A stretch of 64,000 nt of DNA from Kingdonia uniflora. Lineage: Eukaryota; Streptophyta; Magnoliopsida; Ranunculales; Circaeasteraceae. The position numbers and the translations under genes are program-made. The stretch is from positions 744,001 through 808,000 of the forward strand of contig JACGCM010001710.1 of the NCBI GenBank assembly GCA_014058105.1, read 5' to 3'. Under the pieces are notes generated by a model. The model was not told the DNA's origin and ran no database searches. It worked only from the letters and a program-made list of their open reading frames with translations. The first letter of the stretch is position 1. Each line of letters starts with the position of its first letter. This document shows, piece after piece, positions 12,970 to 24,999 of the stretch.

Positions 12970-13193
12970 TCCCAGCCTGACGTGGACACATACGTGTTGT
13001 ACTCTTGTTCCTGATAGTACAGTTTTTATCTTAGGAGGTTTTACTGACTGGAGGTTTTGATAAGGTAACGTATACACGTCCATAACCCACACAGGGCATA
13101 GGATTGTATTCTTTCATTACATAGCTTTTTTCCCTAAGGGTTTTGTTAGGCAGAGGTTTTGATGAGGCAAGCTGTCCTGATATGGAATACCCC

Positions 13194-13202
13194 AAGGGGG
13201 AG
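13194..13202 (+). other. Polypurine tract of copia-1
   Basis: AAGGGGGAG immediately before the 3' LTR start (TGTTAGG at 13203); it would prime plus-strand DNA synthesis. Confidence 0.8.
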
Positions 13203-13447
13203 TGTTAGGAGTTGGGTCCAGCCCAAGCTAGGAGCCCAATAGGGTTGGGGTGTCCTATATGACTCCTAACAAGCCCATAGGCCTTTTAGGGTTATGGGGA
13301 GAGTTTGAGTAGGTTTGGTAACTTATTCAATAGGGTTATCTCCTTTTGTATTACGTATAGTTCTCCAGATATTAAAGAAATCTCTCTCTCTCAATTGCTC
13401 TCCAAATATAAAACTATTAATCCTCTATATTAGTTTATTACTCAACA
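13203..13447 (+). repeat. 3' LTR of copia-1
   Basis: 245 bp, TGTTAGGAG to CTCAACA, without the MITE found in the 5' LTR. It contains TATCTCCTTTTGTATTACGT and a (TC)n tract at about 13381-13392. Confidence 0.9.
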
Positions 13448-14480
13448 CTTAATTTTTATTAAGGCTACTAAACCAAAGAGATACCTTTGTTAAACAAAAA
13501 AGAAATAATAATAAACATACGTATAACCCCAAATTTTGTTAAACCTGCCATCAAAAAACTAAACCAAAATATCAATACATATGATGAACAAAATCCTTGT
13601 TTGCTGCTTTTCTTGGTGTACAAAACATATGAAGTTAGGAGAAGAGGAAAATACCTTTGATGTATTTAGAGAGTTGAAGAGAGAAGAACTTTTGATAGGT
13701 ATAGAGAGTTGAAGAGGGATGTTGTTTAGAGAGTTGAAGAGGGAGGAACGTTTGATGGATTGGAGAGGAAGGAAACCTAGAGGAGGATTTCAACTGACCG
13801 GATCATTTCAATGTGACAAAACCCACCTAAACTTCATTAGGACCATCCAAACTCATCTCATTACCCGCATCGATGAAATCAAACAACTACTACCCAACTA
13901 ATATGTTGGGTTTCTTTTTTCTTATTATAGATAGATATATTGGGATGCAGGTATATAAATACATATTTTTCACAAGATGTATGATGTTATTTATCAAATT
14001 TAATCATTATGTGTCCATGTTAATAGTAAATGGGTAACTCCTGTTACATGATCTTACATGTCTACAACATGAGTAGGAAAGGCAATTCCCCAAGTGTTGC
14101 TGGAACATTAAACCAAAGAAGAATTAATAAGCAAAATAAATCTAATTAGAAAGATGAAAAAAACAATAAATATGCAAAAGAGATCCTCAAGATACATGTA
14201 TGATAAGATGTACGTCCACGTATGGAAGGAAATAAATCCAAGTTACTGAACAAGTATAAAAGCAAGAGGTGTCTTTTAATATATTGCAAGCCAGGTTCAA
14301 ACATTTTATTCACTCTTCACATAACAGATTGTTTGAAGGACATGATCCATCTATCAGTTCAAACAAACACTAACTCGATACTTGTACACATTCAACAAAT
14401 TCATCAAATACATAACCAACATTCTATCATCTATGGCGACATTGTAGCAATCCGGGAAAGAAATCAAAATTTAAGTTTTA
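13448..14480. other. Spacer between copia-1 and the P450 pseudogene
   Basis: AT-rich sequence with no recognised gene. A short tandem repeat lies at 13665-13758. The part nearest 14480 is probably the old 3' flank of the P450. Small open frames at 13719-13901 and 14222-14497 have no recognisable similarity. Confidence 0.5.
13665..13758. repeat. Short tandem repeat, three units containing AGAGAGTTGAAGAG
   Basis: Units of roughly 25-36 bp start at about 13665, 13701 and 13725. The first and third share TTTAGAGAGTTGAAGAG followed by GAAC-TTTGAT-GG. Confidence 0.7.
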
Positions 14481-15074
14481 TTAGTCATCCTTCTTAATGC
14501 ATAAATAATTGTGCAGAGTGGGAACTAAATACAAGTCGTCTGTCCTTCTCATTGTCCCGCCAAAGGTCTCTATCATGTCTAATTCTTCTGTATTGGCAAC
14601 ATTGGAAAGTTTCCAATAAAAATGATATAATAGTCGAGCAAGTGGAAGCTCAACATTAGCTATGCCAAAAGTGATTGGACAAATCCTCCTACTACCTCCA
14701 AATGGGATAAATTTGAAGTTAGCCCATTTGTAATCAACACCAATGCCATTAAACCATTATGGTTTAAACTGTTTAGCTTATCTCAAGCGTTCAGGATCCC
14801 TGCCGATTGCCCATGCATTCATACATGTATTTTATTCGGTATTTCATACCCGTCAATCTCACATCTCTTCCTACATAGACGGGGGACTAAAAGTGGACCA
14901 GGAGGATGTAGCCTTAGAATTTCTTTGATTACTAGCTTCAAACAACTTGGTTTATGAATTTACGCCTCATCTACGTGTAGTTTCCCATTGAAGATCTATT
15001 TTACCATAACTTGTACCTTTTTCATTTCTCATGGGTTTCTCACCAATTCTGGCATCGCCTATTCTACTACGGTT
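14481..15074 (-). pseudogene. Cytochrome P450 (CYP71-clan) pseudogene, C-terminal part
   Basis: Reads on the minus strand from the copia-2 junction to a stop at 14481-14483. In order: VE*AMPELVRNP (end of the I-helix, a TGG-type codon turned to TAG), a frameshifted stretch, [21 protein letters not shown] sequence with the K-helix E-x-x-R, then [20 protein letters not shown]. Next come NAWAIGRDPER-like sequence and the heme loop IPFGGSRRICPITFG with its cysteine kept (usual F-G-x-G-R-x-x-C, here G to S). The end is ELPLARLLYHFYWKL and DDLYLVPTLHN. No intron is seen between VRNP and the K-helix, where many CYP71 genes have one. Stops and frame changes make it a pseudogene. The N-terminal side continues beyond the transposon stack at 62851-62890. 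Confidence 0.85.
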
Positions 15075-15115
15075 TGTTGGAATATTAAACTGAGTTACCT
15101 CGTTTCCAGCAATGC
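15075..15115 (-). repeat. copia-2 3' LTR, outer 41-bp piece
   Basis: TGTTGGAATATTAAACTGAG to CAGCAATGC matches the start of the intact LTR at 61916 (TGTTGGAATAATAAATTGAG to CAGTAATGC). The rest of this LTR resumes at 56784. AATGC at its end is the target site duplicated by gypsy-A. Confidence 0.88.
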
Positions 15116-15353
15116 TGTAGTAGCATATTCCCCAGATTTAACAAAAGTAAGCCAACAAAGCGTAGTCGAAGATAGCCATACATGATCGAAGGCCAACATT
15201 CGAGAAGTTACCACAAATCCTCGACCTTCCAAAAGTAGCCATTGTGCCTGGTCAAGAAAAGAGCTGTTAGAGATCCACAAAGTTTGCCCACTTCCCCCGG
15301 AATAGGAGACTACGCTTGGCGAAGATTCTCCTCCCAGAAAATATGCCACTACA
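15116..15353 (+). repeat. 5' LTR of gypsy-A, with the core promoter deleted
   Basis: 238 bp. It aligns with both ends of the 493-bp 3' LTR but lacks about 255 bp between GGAGACTAC and TTGGCGAAGATTCTCC, the part holding the TATA box and transcript start in the 3' copy. Outside the gap, hand alignment gives about 8 percent difference. Confidence 0.88.
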
Positions 15354-15354
15354 A

Positions 15355-15373
15355 TTGGCGCCGTCTGCGGGAA
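15355..15373 (+). other. Primer binding site of gypsy-A
   Basis: TTGGCGCCGTCTGCGGGAA directly after the 5' LTR. TGGCGCCGTC is complementary to a tRNA 3' end ending GGCGCCA and is usual for Tat/Athila-type gypsy elements. Confidence 0.8.
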
Positions 15374-15415
15374 TTACCACACTTTTTTTACCACCACTGA
15401 TCTAAATACCATCCG

Positions 15416-17021
15416 ATGACAAACATGAACATGAGAAGCCATTCTAGTACCGTGAGAGATCAAGAAATGCCAGGAACTATCGATCTATACGGTGTTGTAC
15501 TCGAGCTTCAGAAACAAATGGCTGCAAAAAATGCCCAAAGACTGGAAGATCAGCGTGTCCACGCTCAAGCTCTTCAAACGGAGAGAGACGAGCGAAGGAA
15601 AGCCTTAGATCAACAGAGTCAAACATATCAGAAAGAAATGGAAAGACTGAGGAGAATACAAGATCGATTCACTGGCCGACAGATGTCCCCTCCACTAGCC
15701 TAGAGTGAGCATAGATCAAGAACAATTCAACGCGATGATCAACCAAGGGAAGACGAGCTACGAATTTCTCGATCCAGATCCGGGAATCCAAACAGAGCTT
15801 CTCGACATTTTGGTTTAACATCCTCAGCATCAAAATTCAAGGAAGTTGATGCGTGCATTGTCAGACTCCCCTACCTGAAAGAAGACCAATCAGGGATCGA
15901 TTGGGACCAGAAGGACAGGGAGATTTTATTCCTCAGGTCACAGCCCTACCATTTCTCTCGCAACAGTTCATCACCTTGGACGACCTCAACAACATGATCC
16001 AGGCCATAAACTCTGACATCCCAGGCCAAAAATTCATGCTTGATAGAATCGAGATAAACCCCATCTCCCCTCATCTCGAAGTTATGCCCATCCCAAAAAA
16101 TTTCCATATGCCCAAATTTATTCAATATGCAGGCCTGACTTACCCGCTTACCCATGTTCGATACTTCAAAGCCGCAGTTGGGTTATATTCCAAACTCGAC
16201 CACATGCTATGTAGGCTATTCAACATGAGCCTAAAGGAAGAACTGCTCCGGTGGTTGTACACTATCCAAGAGGCCTCTATCACCACATTCAGCCTATTAC
16301 ATCTTTTCGAATCTAATTATGTTCATGCTAGAGAGCGAGAGATTACTGTCGATTCCTTGTTCTAGTTTGAATAAGGCGTAAAAGAGACCTTGGCAAGCTT
16401 TTATAAACGCTTTCTATAGGAAACAAGGAAAATTAGGAACTCAGACCCTAAAATCGTAGTTTCAGCATTCACCTCCGCCCTGCATATTGACTCAAAGGTT
16501 CGAGAAGATCTTACTTGGCACAAGCCATGAACAGTCACTAAATGATTGATGTAGTTAATAATTACATCGAGTTGGAGCGATCAAAGAAAGATAAGATGAA
16601 GAGCTCATCTGCCATCCATTCTCGAGAAACGTCTTTGAACCCATCCCAACGAGCGATAGCTACTGAAGCACCCAAGCAATATGACAGAAACACCGACAAT
16701 AATAGAAGAAGGGATGGCAAACCTAACAGACAAGTCCTAGTTCTGCCGCCAGTGACAACGACTCTCTTTGCTATCTTGCCGACGATAAAAGGAGATGAGT
16801 GTTATCGCGCACTACAAACTATTCCTGATCTTCCCAACAAACCTCTATGTCAGTATCACAATGTGCATAGTCACGAAGCTGACAACTGCTACTCCCTCAT
16901 ACGAATCTTTCCTCGTATCCTATTAGCTGGAAGACTCCACAATTATGTCATCGACATCCAAAAGTTTCTCAAGAATGAAGCAAAAAATAAAGAAGTGGAG
17001 CAAAATCAGGTCCACGGGTAA
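15416..17021 (+). pseudogene. gypsy-A gag, broken
   Basis: Structural capsid polyprotein. The ATG at 15416 opens MTNMNMRSHSSTVRDQEMPG, followed by a coiled-coil/charged stretch (residues ~25-85, rich in Q, E, K, R). A TAG at 15701 interrupts it, after which the frame continues SEHRSRTIQRDDQ. The capsid domain lies at 15853-16365 in another frame, with PKNFHMPKFIQYAGLTYPLT and a motif RLFNMSLKEELLRW typical of retrotransposon gag. The last part is at 16542-17021, with CQYHNVHSHEADNC, a degenerate zinc-knuckle-like C-x-x-H/H-x-x-x-x-C segment. There are at least two frameshifts and one nonsense codon. Confidence 0.82.
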
Positions 17022-17099
17022 ATTTGCCACCTGTATATGATCGAGATTGAAAAAGGGAAGAAAAGAAAACAAGACGATTAGATTACATCCTGCTGTAAA

Positions 17100-20000
17100 A
17101 TGACCTCTTCAAACAAATCAATTAAACTTCTTCCAAACTCAAGCAAATTAAAGCGTCCTTACCATATCACCTTCGAAGACTGTGACACCAGCCACGTTAA
17201 ATACCCTCATGATGACCCTCCCATCATTATGCTCAAAGTCAGACAGGACTACCTACTTACGCTTCTCGTCGATATCGGAAGCGCAACAGATATATTGTTC
17301 AGAAGAGCAATTGAAGTCCTAGGCCTCGCAGATTCTGTAAAAACTTCTACAATAACAATCACCGGCTTCAATGGTTTGAAAGAATCAACCACATGAAAAA
17401 TTACTCTACCAGTTCAGGCGGGTTCAGAAACTACATTCGTAAAATTCCTTGTCATCGATGCTGAGTCCAAATATTTAGGAATTTTGGGACGCAGTTGGTT
17501 ATATTCAATCAAAACAGTGCCTTCCACTTATCATCTAGCACTGTATTTTCCAATAGATCACGAAATCTATGAAATCAAAGGTAGCCAAGTAGTTGCACGA
17601 ATGTGCAAAAATACCATAATCAACCCTCATACAATTAAACTTCTCAAAGCATAGCAACAACAGCAAGAGGAATCACCCATATTCGAGCAGCATGACACCG
17701 AGATGGTCAAATCTATTAAACTCGATGGTCCGGGACGTACAACCTTCATCGGCTCCAAGCTGTCAACCGACGAAAAATAGGCCATGATACAGCTACTTAA
17801 GAAGAACATCGACATCTTTGTCTGGACTTTCCGAGAAATGCCTAGCATCGATCCCTCAATTGCGTGCCACCGACTTAACCTCCTTCCAGACAGTACTAAA
17901 GTTATCATTCAGAAATGACAAAATTTAGCCCCCTGACTCTGCGATGTAGTGAATGCAAAAATTGATAAACTTCTTTGGGTAGGATTTATTTTGGAAGCTA
18001 AGTATCCAAAGTGGGTTTCTAATATCGTAGCAATACCAAAGAAAAATGGCAAAATCAGGGTTTGTGTTGACTTCAAAGAACCCAACAAGTTCACACCCAA
18101 AGTCAGTTTTCCGCTGCCACTAATTCTGCAACTTTTTGACTCAGTCGCAGGGTACAAACTTCTTTCTATGATGAATGCAGCTTCTGGTTATAACCATGTT
18201 CTACTCGCCAAGAAGATCAGGAAAAAGCAACCTTTGTTACTGAAAGTGGTCTCTACTATTACACAGTAATGCCTTTTGGTTTAAAGAATGCAGGAGCTAC
18301 TTACCAGAGACTTGTAAAATATTTAAGGATCATCTCAACACAATTATGGAAGTCTACATCAATGATATGATCTGCAAAAGCTTGTAACGAGAAGATCACT
18401 CTAGCATCCTCTAAACTATTTTTTATATCCTTTGCAAGTACTAGATGAAACTCAACCCAGAGAAATACCAATTCAGAGTCGCATCTGGTAAATTTCTAGG
18501 ACATCTGGTCAGCAAAAGAGGGATTGTAATCAATCCAGCGCATATCAAAGTAGTCATCGCGATGACATCTCCACGAATGAAAAAAGATGTTCAAAAATTT
18601 GCAGGCAAGATCACCGCTCTTCACAGATTCATCTCAAATTCATCTGATCGATACAAACTTTTTTACCTCCTTCTTCGTGGCAATCCCACTCCTCTTTCGA
18701 ACAAACAATAAAAGGAAATCATTTGGACTACTGACTGTGAGTTGGCTTTCCAAGATCTTAGGCGATATTTGGGGGGTCCTCCTATAATGAGTACTCCAAT
18801 TGATGGGAAATCACTTACAATGTATTTATCGACAACTGAAGACTCAATCAGTTCCGTCCTTATTCGAGAAGATGGCGGTGTAGAAAACCAATCTACTTCA
18901 TCAGTAAAATACTTATGCCTGTTGAAAAAAGATGCACAATAACAAAAAAATATGTACTCGCCCTGGTCTACAGTTTTCAAAAACTTCGTCCCTAATTTCA
19001 AGCTCTTCCCATCAAAATCATCACCAAATACCCCCTCAAACTAGTACTCTCCAAAAAAGAAAAATCTCAAAGAATCTAGCAATGGTCTATTTTTCTTGGG
19101 GAATACGACATTTCCTTCACACCCTATATATCAGTCAAGGGATAAGCAGTGGTCGATTTTTTGGCAGACTTTCCCGTCGAAGACCCCGATTGGGAAGAAC
19201 TCAAAGAAATCTTCACAGATGACTCAATAGCAGAACCAAACGCATGGTCCTAAAGCTCAGGTTGGCAACTTTTTACAGACGAGTCAGTATGACCACTAGA
19301 TCAGGGATTGGCATTGTCCTTATTACGCCTTCCAATCATTGAATCGAGAAAGCTATCAAGCTAAACTTCTATGCTACCAATAATGAGACCGAATATGAAG
19401 GAATCTTGCATGGTCTCGATCTCGCACTCACACTCGTAGCAGAAGAATTAGCAGTCTACGTCGATTCTTTACTCGTGGAAAATCATTACAACAAAACATT
19501 CAAAACAACTGGAAAAATGGTTAATTACGCATCTCTGGTCGAAGAAAAGATGCAAAAATTCAAACATGCAACAATTTCTTACTTACCTCGACAAAAAAAT
19601 CGACACGCCGACGCGTTAGCTTACATCGCTGCCATGCTGGGGGACAGCAAAAAAAGATCTTTAGAAATCAAAATCATCGAGCATTCCAGCCTCAATATAC
19701 TGTCAACACTCCATATCAACATTACTGAAGATGAATACCCTGAAGACTGGAGAAAACCATTTTATGCATACCTTAACTCCAATATCCTCCCCAGTAACAA
19801 AGAATAAGTCCGATCACTTTTAGCCAAGTACCCCAGATTCACCGTCCAAGATCACATCTTATATCGAATCACAGGAGGGCGACCACTTATCAAATGCATC
19901 TCGCAGAAACAAGCTCAGCTCAAAATCAAATAACTTCAAGAAGGTATTTGTGGCGCATATGTTTCAGGAAGATCATTAGCCCAACGTATATTTACGCAAG

Positions 20001-20964
20001 GATTATACTGGCCCAGGATGAGATAGTACTGCGAAGACTTTGTGCGTAAATGCTATAAATGCCAAATTTTTACCCAAGACATCAAAATTCTAGCCATCGA
20101 CTTGCATATTAGCAATGTCCTCTGGCCATTCAAATGATAAGGAATTGCCATCATTGGACCTTTCAATCTAGCATCGGGAAATAAAAGATTTGTCTTGGTC
20201 GCCACTGATTACTTCACAAAATGGGTTGAAGTAGTTCCTCTCTGCCATACTGATGAAAAGAGGTCATCAAGTTCCTTTGGGAGCACATCATCACCAGGTT
20301 TGGCTGTCCACATATGATACGGTTCGATAATGACAAACAATTTATCTGCTCAAAAGTACTTGCTTTCTTCCATAAATACAAAATCCATCTCATAACATCC
20401 ACACCATATTATCCTTAAGGCAACGGATAAGCCGAAGCCATCAACAAAAGCATCAAATCAGGTTTAAGCAAGCATCTCGTCGAAAAGAAGGGAAGATTAC
20501 TCAGTGTTCTTTAGGCCTACCGAATCACTCCTCGAGTTTCAGCAGGCTGTACTCCATTCATGATGGCTTTTGGTACGTAAACTGTCATACCTTCAGATCT
20601 TGATCTACCAAGTACCCGAAGGAAAGTTCATGACGAAGATAATGAACTCGGACTCCTTTGTAACCTTAATTGGATAGAAGAAACCCTCGACAAGGCCATT
20701 GTGAATTTGGAACGATACCATGACACGTTGAAAAAAACATACAACAAAAAATTTAAAAATGGAAATTTGGTATTGGAGACCTTGTCCCACGACGGATCCA
20801 AGATAGTACTCGGCCTAAAAATTCTAGAAAATTATCAGAGAACTGGAAAGGGCCATACATTGTCAGCAACAAAACAGATAGTGAAACTTATTGGCTAATG
20901 AATGAAGATGAAATACAGCTCGAATATCCATGGACTACTGCTCAACTGAAACTATTTTACAGAT
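17100..20964 (+). pseudogene. gypsy-A pol, broken (PR, RT, RNase H, second RNase H, integrase)
   Basis: Protease at 17160-17640: FEDCDTSHVKYPHDD, then active-site DIGSA (usual D-T/S-G-A). RT at 17700-18700: FILEAKYPKWVSNIVAIPKK, VCVDFKEPNKFTP, MPFGLKNAGATYQRL, then YIND at 18355-18366 where YIDD/YVDD is expected, so a catalytic Asp is lost. RNase H at 18740-18940 (PIMSTPIDGKSLTMYLSTTE). A second RVT_3-like RNase H at 19260-19650 (NNETEYEGILHGLDLALTL, YLPRQKNRHADALAYIA). Integrase at 19840-20964: zinc-finger CYKCQ, core VLVATDYFTKWVEVVPLCHT, NG*AEAINKS with the Glu kept, and a C-terminus ending TTAQLKLFYR. Many stops and frameshifts. Confidence 0.85.
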
Positions 20965-21027
20965 GACACACTGTAGCAGTTTTCATCGATTCAAATAAAC
21001 AAATTTTGTTGTCAGTTTACTCCTAAC

Positions 21028-21440
21028 TTTTGATTTGATCTCGATCCATACTTAACAAGTATGCATCAGATAAACTAATCCTTACTATTTTGATTTGATC
21101 TCGATCCATACTTAAATAGTATGCATCAGATAAAAAAATCCTTACTATTTCGATTTGATCTCGATCCATACTTGACAAGTATGCATCAGACAAACAATAT
21201 CCTTCCTATTTTGATTTGATCTCAATCCATACTTGACAAGTATGCATCAGATAAACAATATCCTTACTATTTTGATTTGATCTCGATCCATACTTGACAA
21301 GTATGGATCAGACAAACAAATCCTTACTATTTTTGATTTGATCTCGATCCATACTTGTCAAGTATGGATCAGACAAACAAAATTCCTACTATTTTGATTC
21401 AGTCTCGATCAATACTTGACATGTACGCATCCAGACTATT
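21028..21440. repeat. 60-bp tandem repeat array of gypsy-A (about 7 units)
   Basis: Units of 60-62 bp starting TTTGATTTGATCTCGATCCA, each containing CATACTTGACAAGTATG, an almost perfect dyad that could form a hairpin. Starts are near 21028, 21088, 21148, 21209, 21270, 21330 and 21392; the last is diverged. It lies just after integrase, the variable region where Tat elements are known to carry tandem repeats. Confidence 0.88.
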
Positions 21441-21838
21441 ATTCAATTTAACGCGAACACTATCCAACTACAGTATATTCTACTTCGCATTCCTTACTTA
21501 TTGAACAACCTCTAACAAAGCTTTATTCTTCTGAAATCTAAATCCAGATACCCATCTAAGGATATACATCTGGCCTTCATTCTCATTACTTGCCATTTTA
21601 TGGCCCTCTTTCACTTATCACGCCAACAAACGTTTCTTACTTATCTGTTACAATCTACAGTCACATTCGATTATATCACTTTGTCGAATCTACTATTTAT
21701 AATTATTTACAAAACATATGCACAAAATTTTTCACAAATAAATTTTTTTCGCAACACAAATATTCATCACATACTACAAGATTAAATTGTTTTGGTCTCA
21801 CCGATCATTTTTACATACTTTTACCAAAATAGTACTGC
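21441..21838. other. gypsy-A spacer between repeat array and antisense gene
   Basis: AT-rich; probably the 3' UTR/terminator side of the antisense aORF1 gene. The open frames here show no recognisable domain. Confidence 0.4.
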
Positions 21839-24800
21839 TTACACAATGTTTAACATTACAGAGGGAGATTTTTCTTCATTCACATTTAGGGTACCTTTGG
21901 GTACCTGTACATCTGCTAATTTCCCAGGACGAGCAACATAAGCCTCCATTATCACCTCATATTCGATAACTTCAGTTCCCCCGCGTACTTCAGGAGTATC
22001 CGGGACTTCGTCTTCTGAGATATCATCAAAGACAATACCACCACTCTTCACCAAACCCTTGAAAAACTTTTTCCTTGCCTCCAGCTCCTTGTATTGTCTA
22101 GCAAAATGGTCCCTCACTTCCCTACATTTTTCCAACTTCTTTGCGTTCAACTGAGCCCTCACATCGTTGAGAAGTTTCCCCTGCTCTTGCTCCATTGCCT
22201 TCCGTGCATCAGCAACTTGCTCCCTCACATCCTTTTCATAGTTTACTTTATGCAGTGCAAAAGCCTCCGATCTTTCTTTCTAAGCCATTTTCTTCGTTTC
22301 TTGAAGTGCTGCATCCCTCGCATTTTTCGTCTCTAGCTTATAGGTATTCAGCTTTGCATTCAACCCATTCCTTTTCACGGTCAAATCTTTCTCTATATTT
22401 TTATACGCTTGATTAGCTAGATCGCCACTGCCAACAACACAACTTATGGCTTCAGTCACCAACTTCTAAATCTGCATCAAATTCATAAATTAAGTATTCG
22501 AGTGACCTACCAATTTTTCAATCGAGGCAAAGCATTAAAATTTCTCACCTTTGACATGTTTCTCTAACCCTCGCTAAAAAACGTATTCAAGCTCTCAATC
22601 CCCATAAAGCAACATCCAACTCCAACTTCAGCACATCCGTACTAGACGTGTACGAATCCATTTTCTTATGAACATCGGCCTCCGACTCTTCAACGTTTCC
22701 CCACTTCCTCTCTTCTTCTGACCAAGTGGAGGAAACCCACCTACCACAACACTGGTTTTCACAGTACCAGCAACCTCCGCTGTTGTCAATTGTCGGGTAT
22801 TCTTCTTGTGAGGAAGCAACGGGGGAACATCAGAGCTCGCCACCCTCTTCTTTTTATTCCTTCCCAGAGATTTTCCAGGCATGACATCTATCTCTGTATC
22901 AGTGTTCTACCCGGCCAAGGAAGGATTGTCCAGTGGCAAACTAGCCTCTGCAGCTCTCTTGTTCTTCGTCAACATTTTTCCGTCGATAATAGATACTTCA
23001 GTACCTTTAGCCCTTGACCTCTTTAAACCAGCTTCTTGAAATAAGGTCCTCACACGATCTTGGTCGATGACCAGATTATCGATCCTACCAAAGAAATTTC
23101 TTCTGATCTTATACAACTCTTCCTTCACTTCTGAATTCTTATCGACCTCTTTCAAAGCTGCAAACACACTAAAATAGTTAGAAACAACTTATGATCAACT
23201 CCATACTTCGAACATCGACAATTCAAATTACCTAACCATAGACCTAAGTGAAAAGTCTTTCTCTTTAGGGGTTCCCCGGGGGTCTTTCTTGTCAAACTCA
23301 TAATTCCTGGAGACAAGTAAGTATTCATCAGTGTATCGCCCCCCAGTTGACACCATATCATGAAACAACGGTCTTTTGAGAAACCTCGCCAAGTACCGGT
23401 AGCCTAGCTTCTGCAGGTTCATCTTGAACGTGTAGTACACGTACAAATCATTAACTGTTATCAACTCCTCCCCCCTAGACTTAAGTCAACCATTTATTGC
23501 CCCACATACCCTAAACAGGTGATATACATTAAGATTGAATTGACCAGGGGCTATATAAAAAATGTTCATTAACTTTTTCTGGTCCGCTCTAAGGGAAGTT
23601 TTAACCCCTTCTTTATTTGTTCTCGATGCACCATAATACCATTCAAGGGTATTTCCTGGTCGATCATTTTATACTGGTACTCCTCTAACCTTATATCCCA
23701 GGAATACCGTACTTCATCTTGAAGCTTAGTATTTCTTTGGTCTCTAGACCCTCTCCATAACATGCCTCCTCACCCACCTCCACATCTTCTTCCCCATCCC
23801 CACTACCTTCTCGATCACTTGCTTGGGGATCATGATCCGCATACGTTTTCGTAGCCTCTTCATCAGATAGTTCGATAACCCTTGGTACCTCCCTAAACTA
23901 TTCTACGCTACCTAGATCTGAACTACTTGACCCTACCCTATATTTTCCCCCAACTGTTGTACATATGTCCTTACATCAATCATCAGGGGTAATACGTCTT
24001 CAAGATTCACGTATATATCTTTCTCAACATTTTGAATTAGTTCAACCATTTTAAAGAATCTGTAAATCAGATTCCATATTTTTTACACAGTTAGTATATA
24101 TCATATCTGATGCATATATATGTTTAAACGTTCATATATTCATATGTATATAGTTGTTGAGATTACTCTCCAACACATTATTCTCAATTACTATCTGATA
24201 CAATCATTATTACAGTTCAATTTTGACATATAATTCTTGATACACTTATATAACTTCTTTCCTAGTCATAGACATCGATTACTGCACTACGTTCAGTTCT
24301 CGATGATTTTTTATAAATTATAACATCGATCATTCATTAATATGTATTTTTCCAATTTTAGGGATCGTAAAAGTTCTCAAAGAAACTTGAACTATTTCCC
24401 GCAAAAACTACTCGCGTTCAAACAACGGATAGCGCCTTTACCGGCACATATTTTGGCCATATCTAACCTACTTTGACATAAAATCTCTACTTCTTCGCCG
24501 TCAACCCACTGAATCCCTATAATCACCCAATCTCCACCACAACTAAAATAGATCTTTCACCACCAATTACGCCCCACCACCCCTACAATCCCCTTTATTA
24601 ACCACTACAACTCCATTACCCTCAAAAAACAACTCCATTATCGTTCACAATAGTTATACTATACCTCTGTCACAAGTACTAACCCCATTCTCTCTGCAAC
24701 AAATCCTCCTCACCATACACAATTTCCTATTCGTTAAACTATACGTCTACGTCTAAAATCATACAACAATAACAAGGGAAAAAACAATATCAATTATAAC

Positions 24801-24980
24801 AGTTACTAACCTTGTAACCTCGTTGCCTCTGTCTTCCTTTTTTTCCGCCCGTTTTTCTCTTTCGATCAACATGACAATTTCCTCCTTCCCATTTGTAGAC
24901 AACAACCCCTGACAAAAGCACAAGCAAATCGTACTGGAGATTTTTTTCTTATGATTTTGTAAAGTATGAACAGTCACCGA
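21839..24980 (-). pseudogene. gypsy-A antisense gene aORF1 (multi-exon, coiled coil), broken
   Basis: Likely antisense extra gene of a Tat element. Putative first exon about 24,960-24,806: NGKEEIVMLIEREKRAEKKE, ending at a splice-like AAG|GTTAGTA. Second exon about 24,046-23,220: MVELIQNVEKDIYVNLED, an acidic stretch EEDVEVGEEA, then a block [18 protein letters not shown] resembling the gypsy-type transposon (PF04195-like) domain, and [18 protein letters not shown]. Third exon from an acceptor TTTGCAG at about 23,163: [20 protein letters not shown] and a basic segment. The last part (22,462-21,839) is coiled coil ([36 protein letters not shown]). Frameshifts and stops occur. The domain identity is moderate; the function is unknown. 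Confidence 0.65.
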
Positions 24981-24989
24981 TCTCTGAAC

Positions 24990-24997
24990 TATTTATA
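24990..24997 (-). promoter_or_regulatory. TATA-like box upstream of gypsy-A aORF1
   Basis: TATAAATA on the minus strand (in TTATAAATAG), close upstream of the first aORF1 exon. Similar boxes precede the other antisense ORFs. Confidence 0.5.
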
Positions 24998-24999
24998 AG

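Larger units (their letters stand above)
5809..13447 (+). mobile_element. copia-1: degenerate full-length Ty1/copia LTR retrotransposon
   Basis: Two LTRs in direct orientation (5809-6655 and 13203-13447) enclose about 6.5 kb. Both start TGTTA and end CAACA. Flanking 5-bp duplications are imperfect (cttac at 5804-5808, cttaa at 13448-13452). A purine tract precedes the 3' LTR. Relics of integrase, RT and RNase H occur in the copia order (IN before RT) on the plus strand, with many stops and frameshifts. By hand alignment the LTRs differ by about 9 percent once the nested MITE is removed. No convincing tRNA primer site follows the 5' LTR. Confidence 0.88.

Noticed and set aside
21590..22416. 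Plus-strand open frames after the gypsy-A array
   Set aside because: They overlap the antisense coiled-coil gene, whose minus-strand reading has the coding signature.
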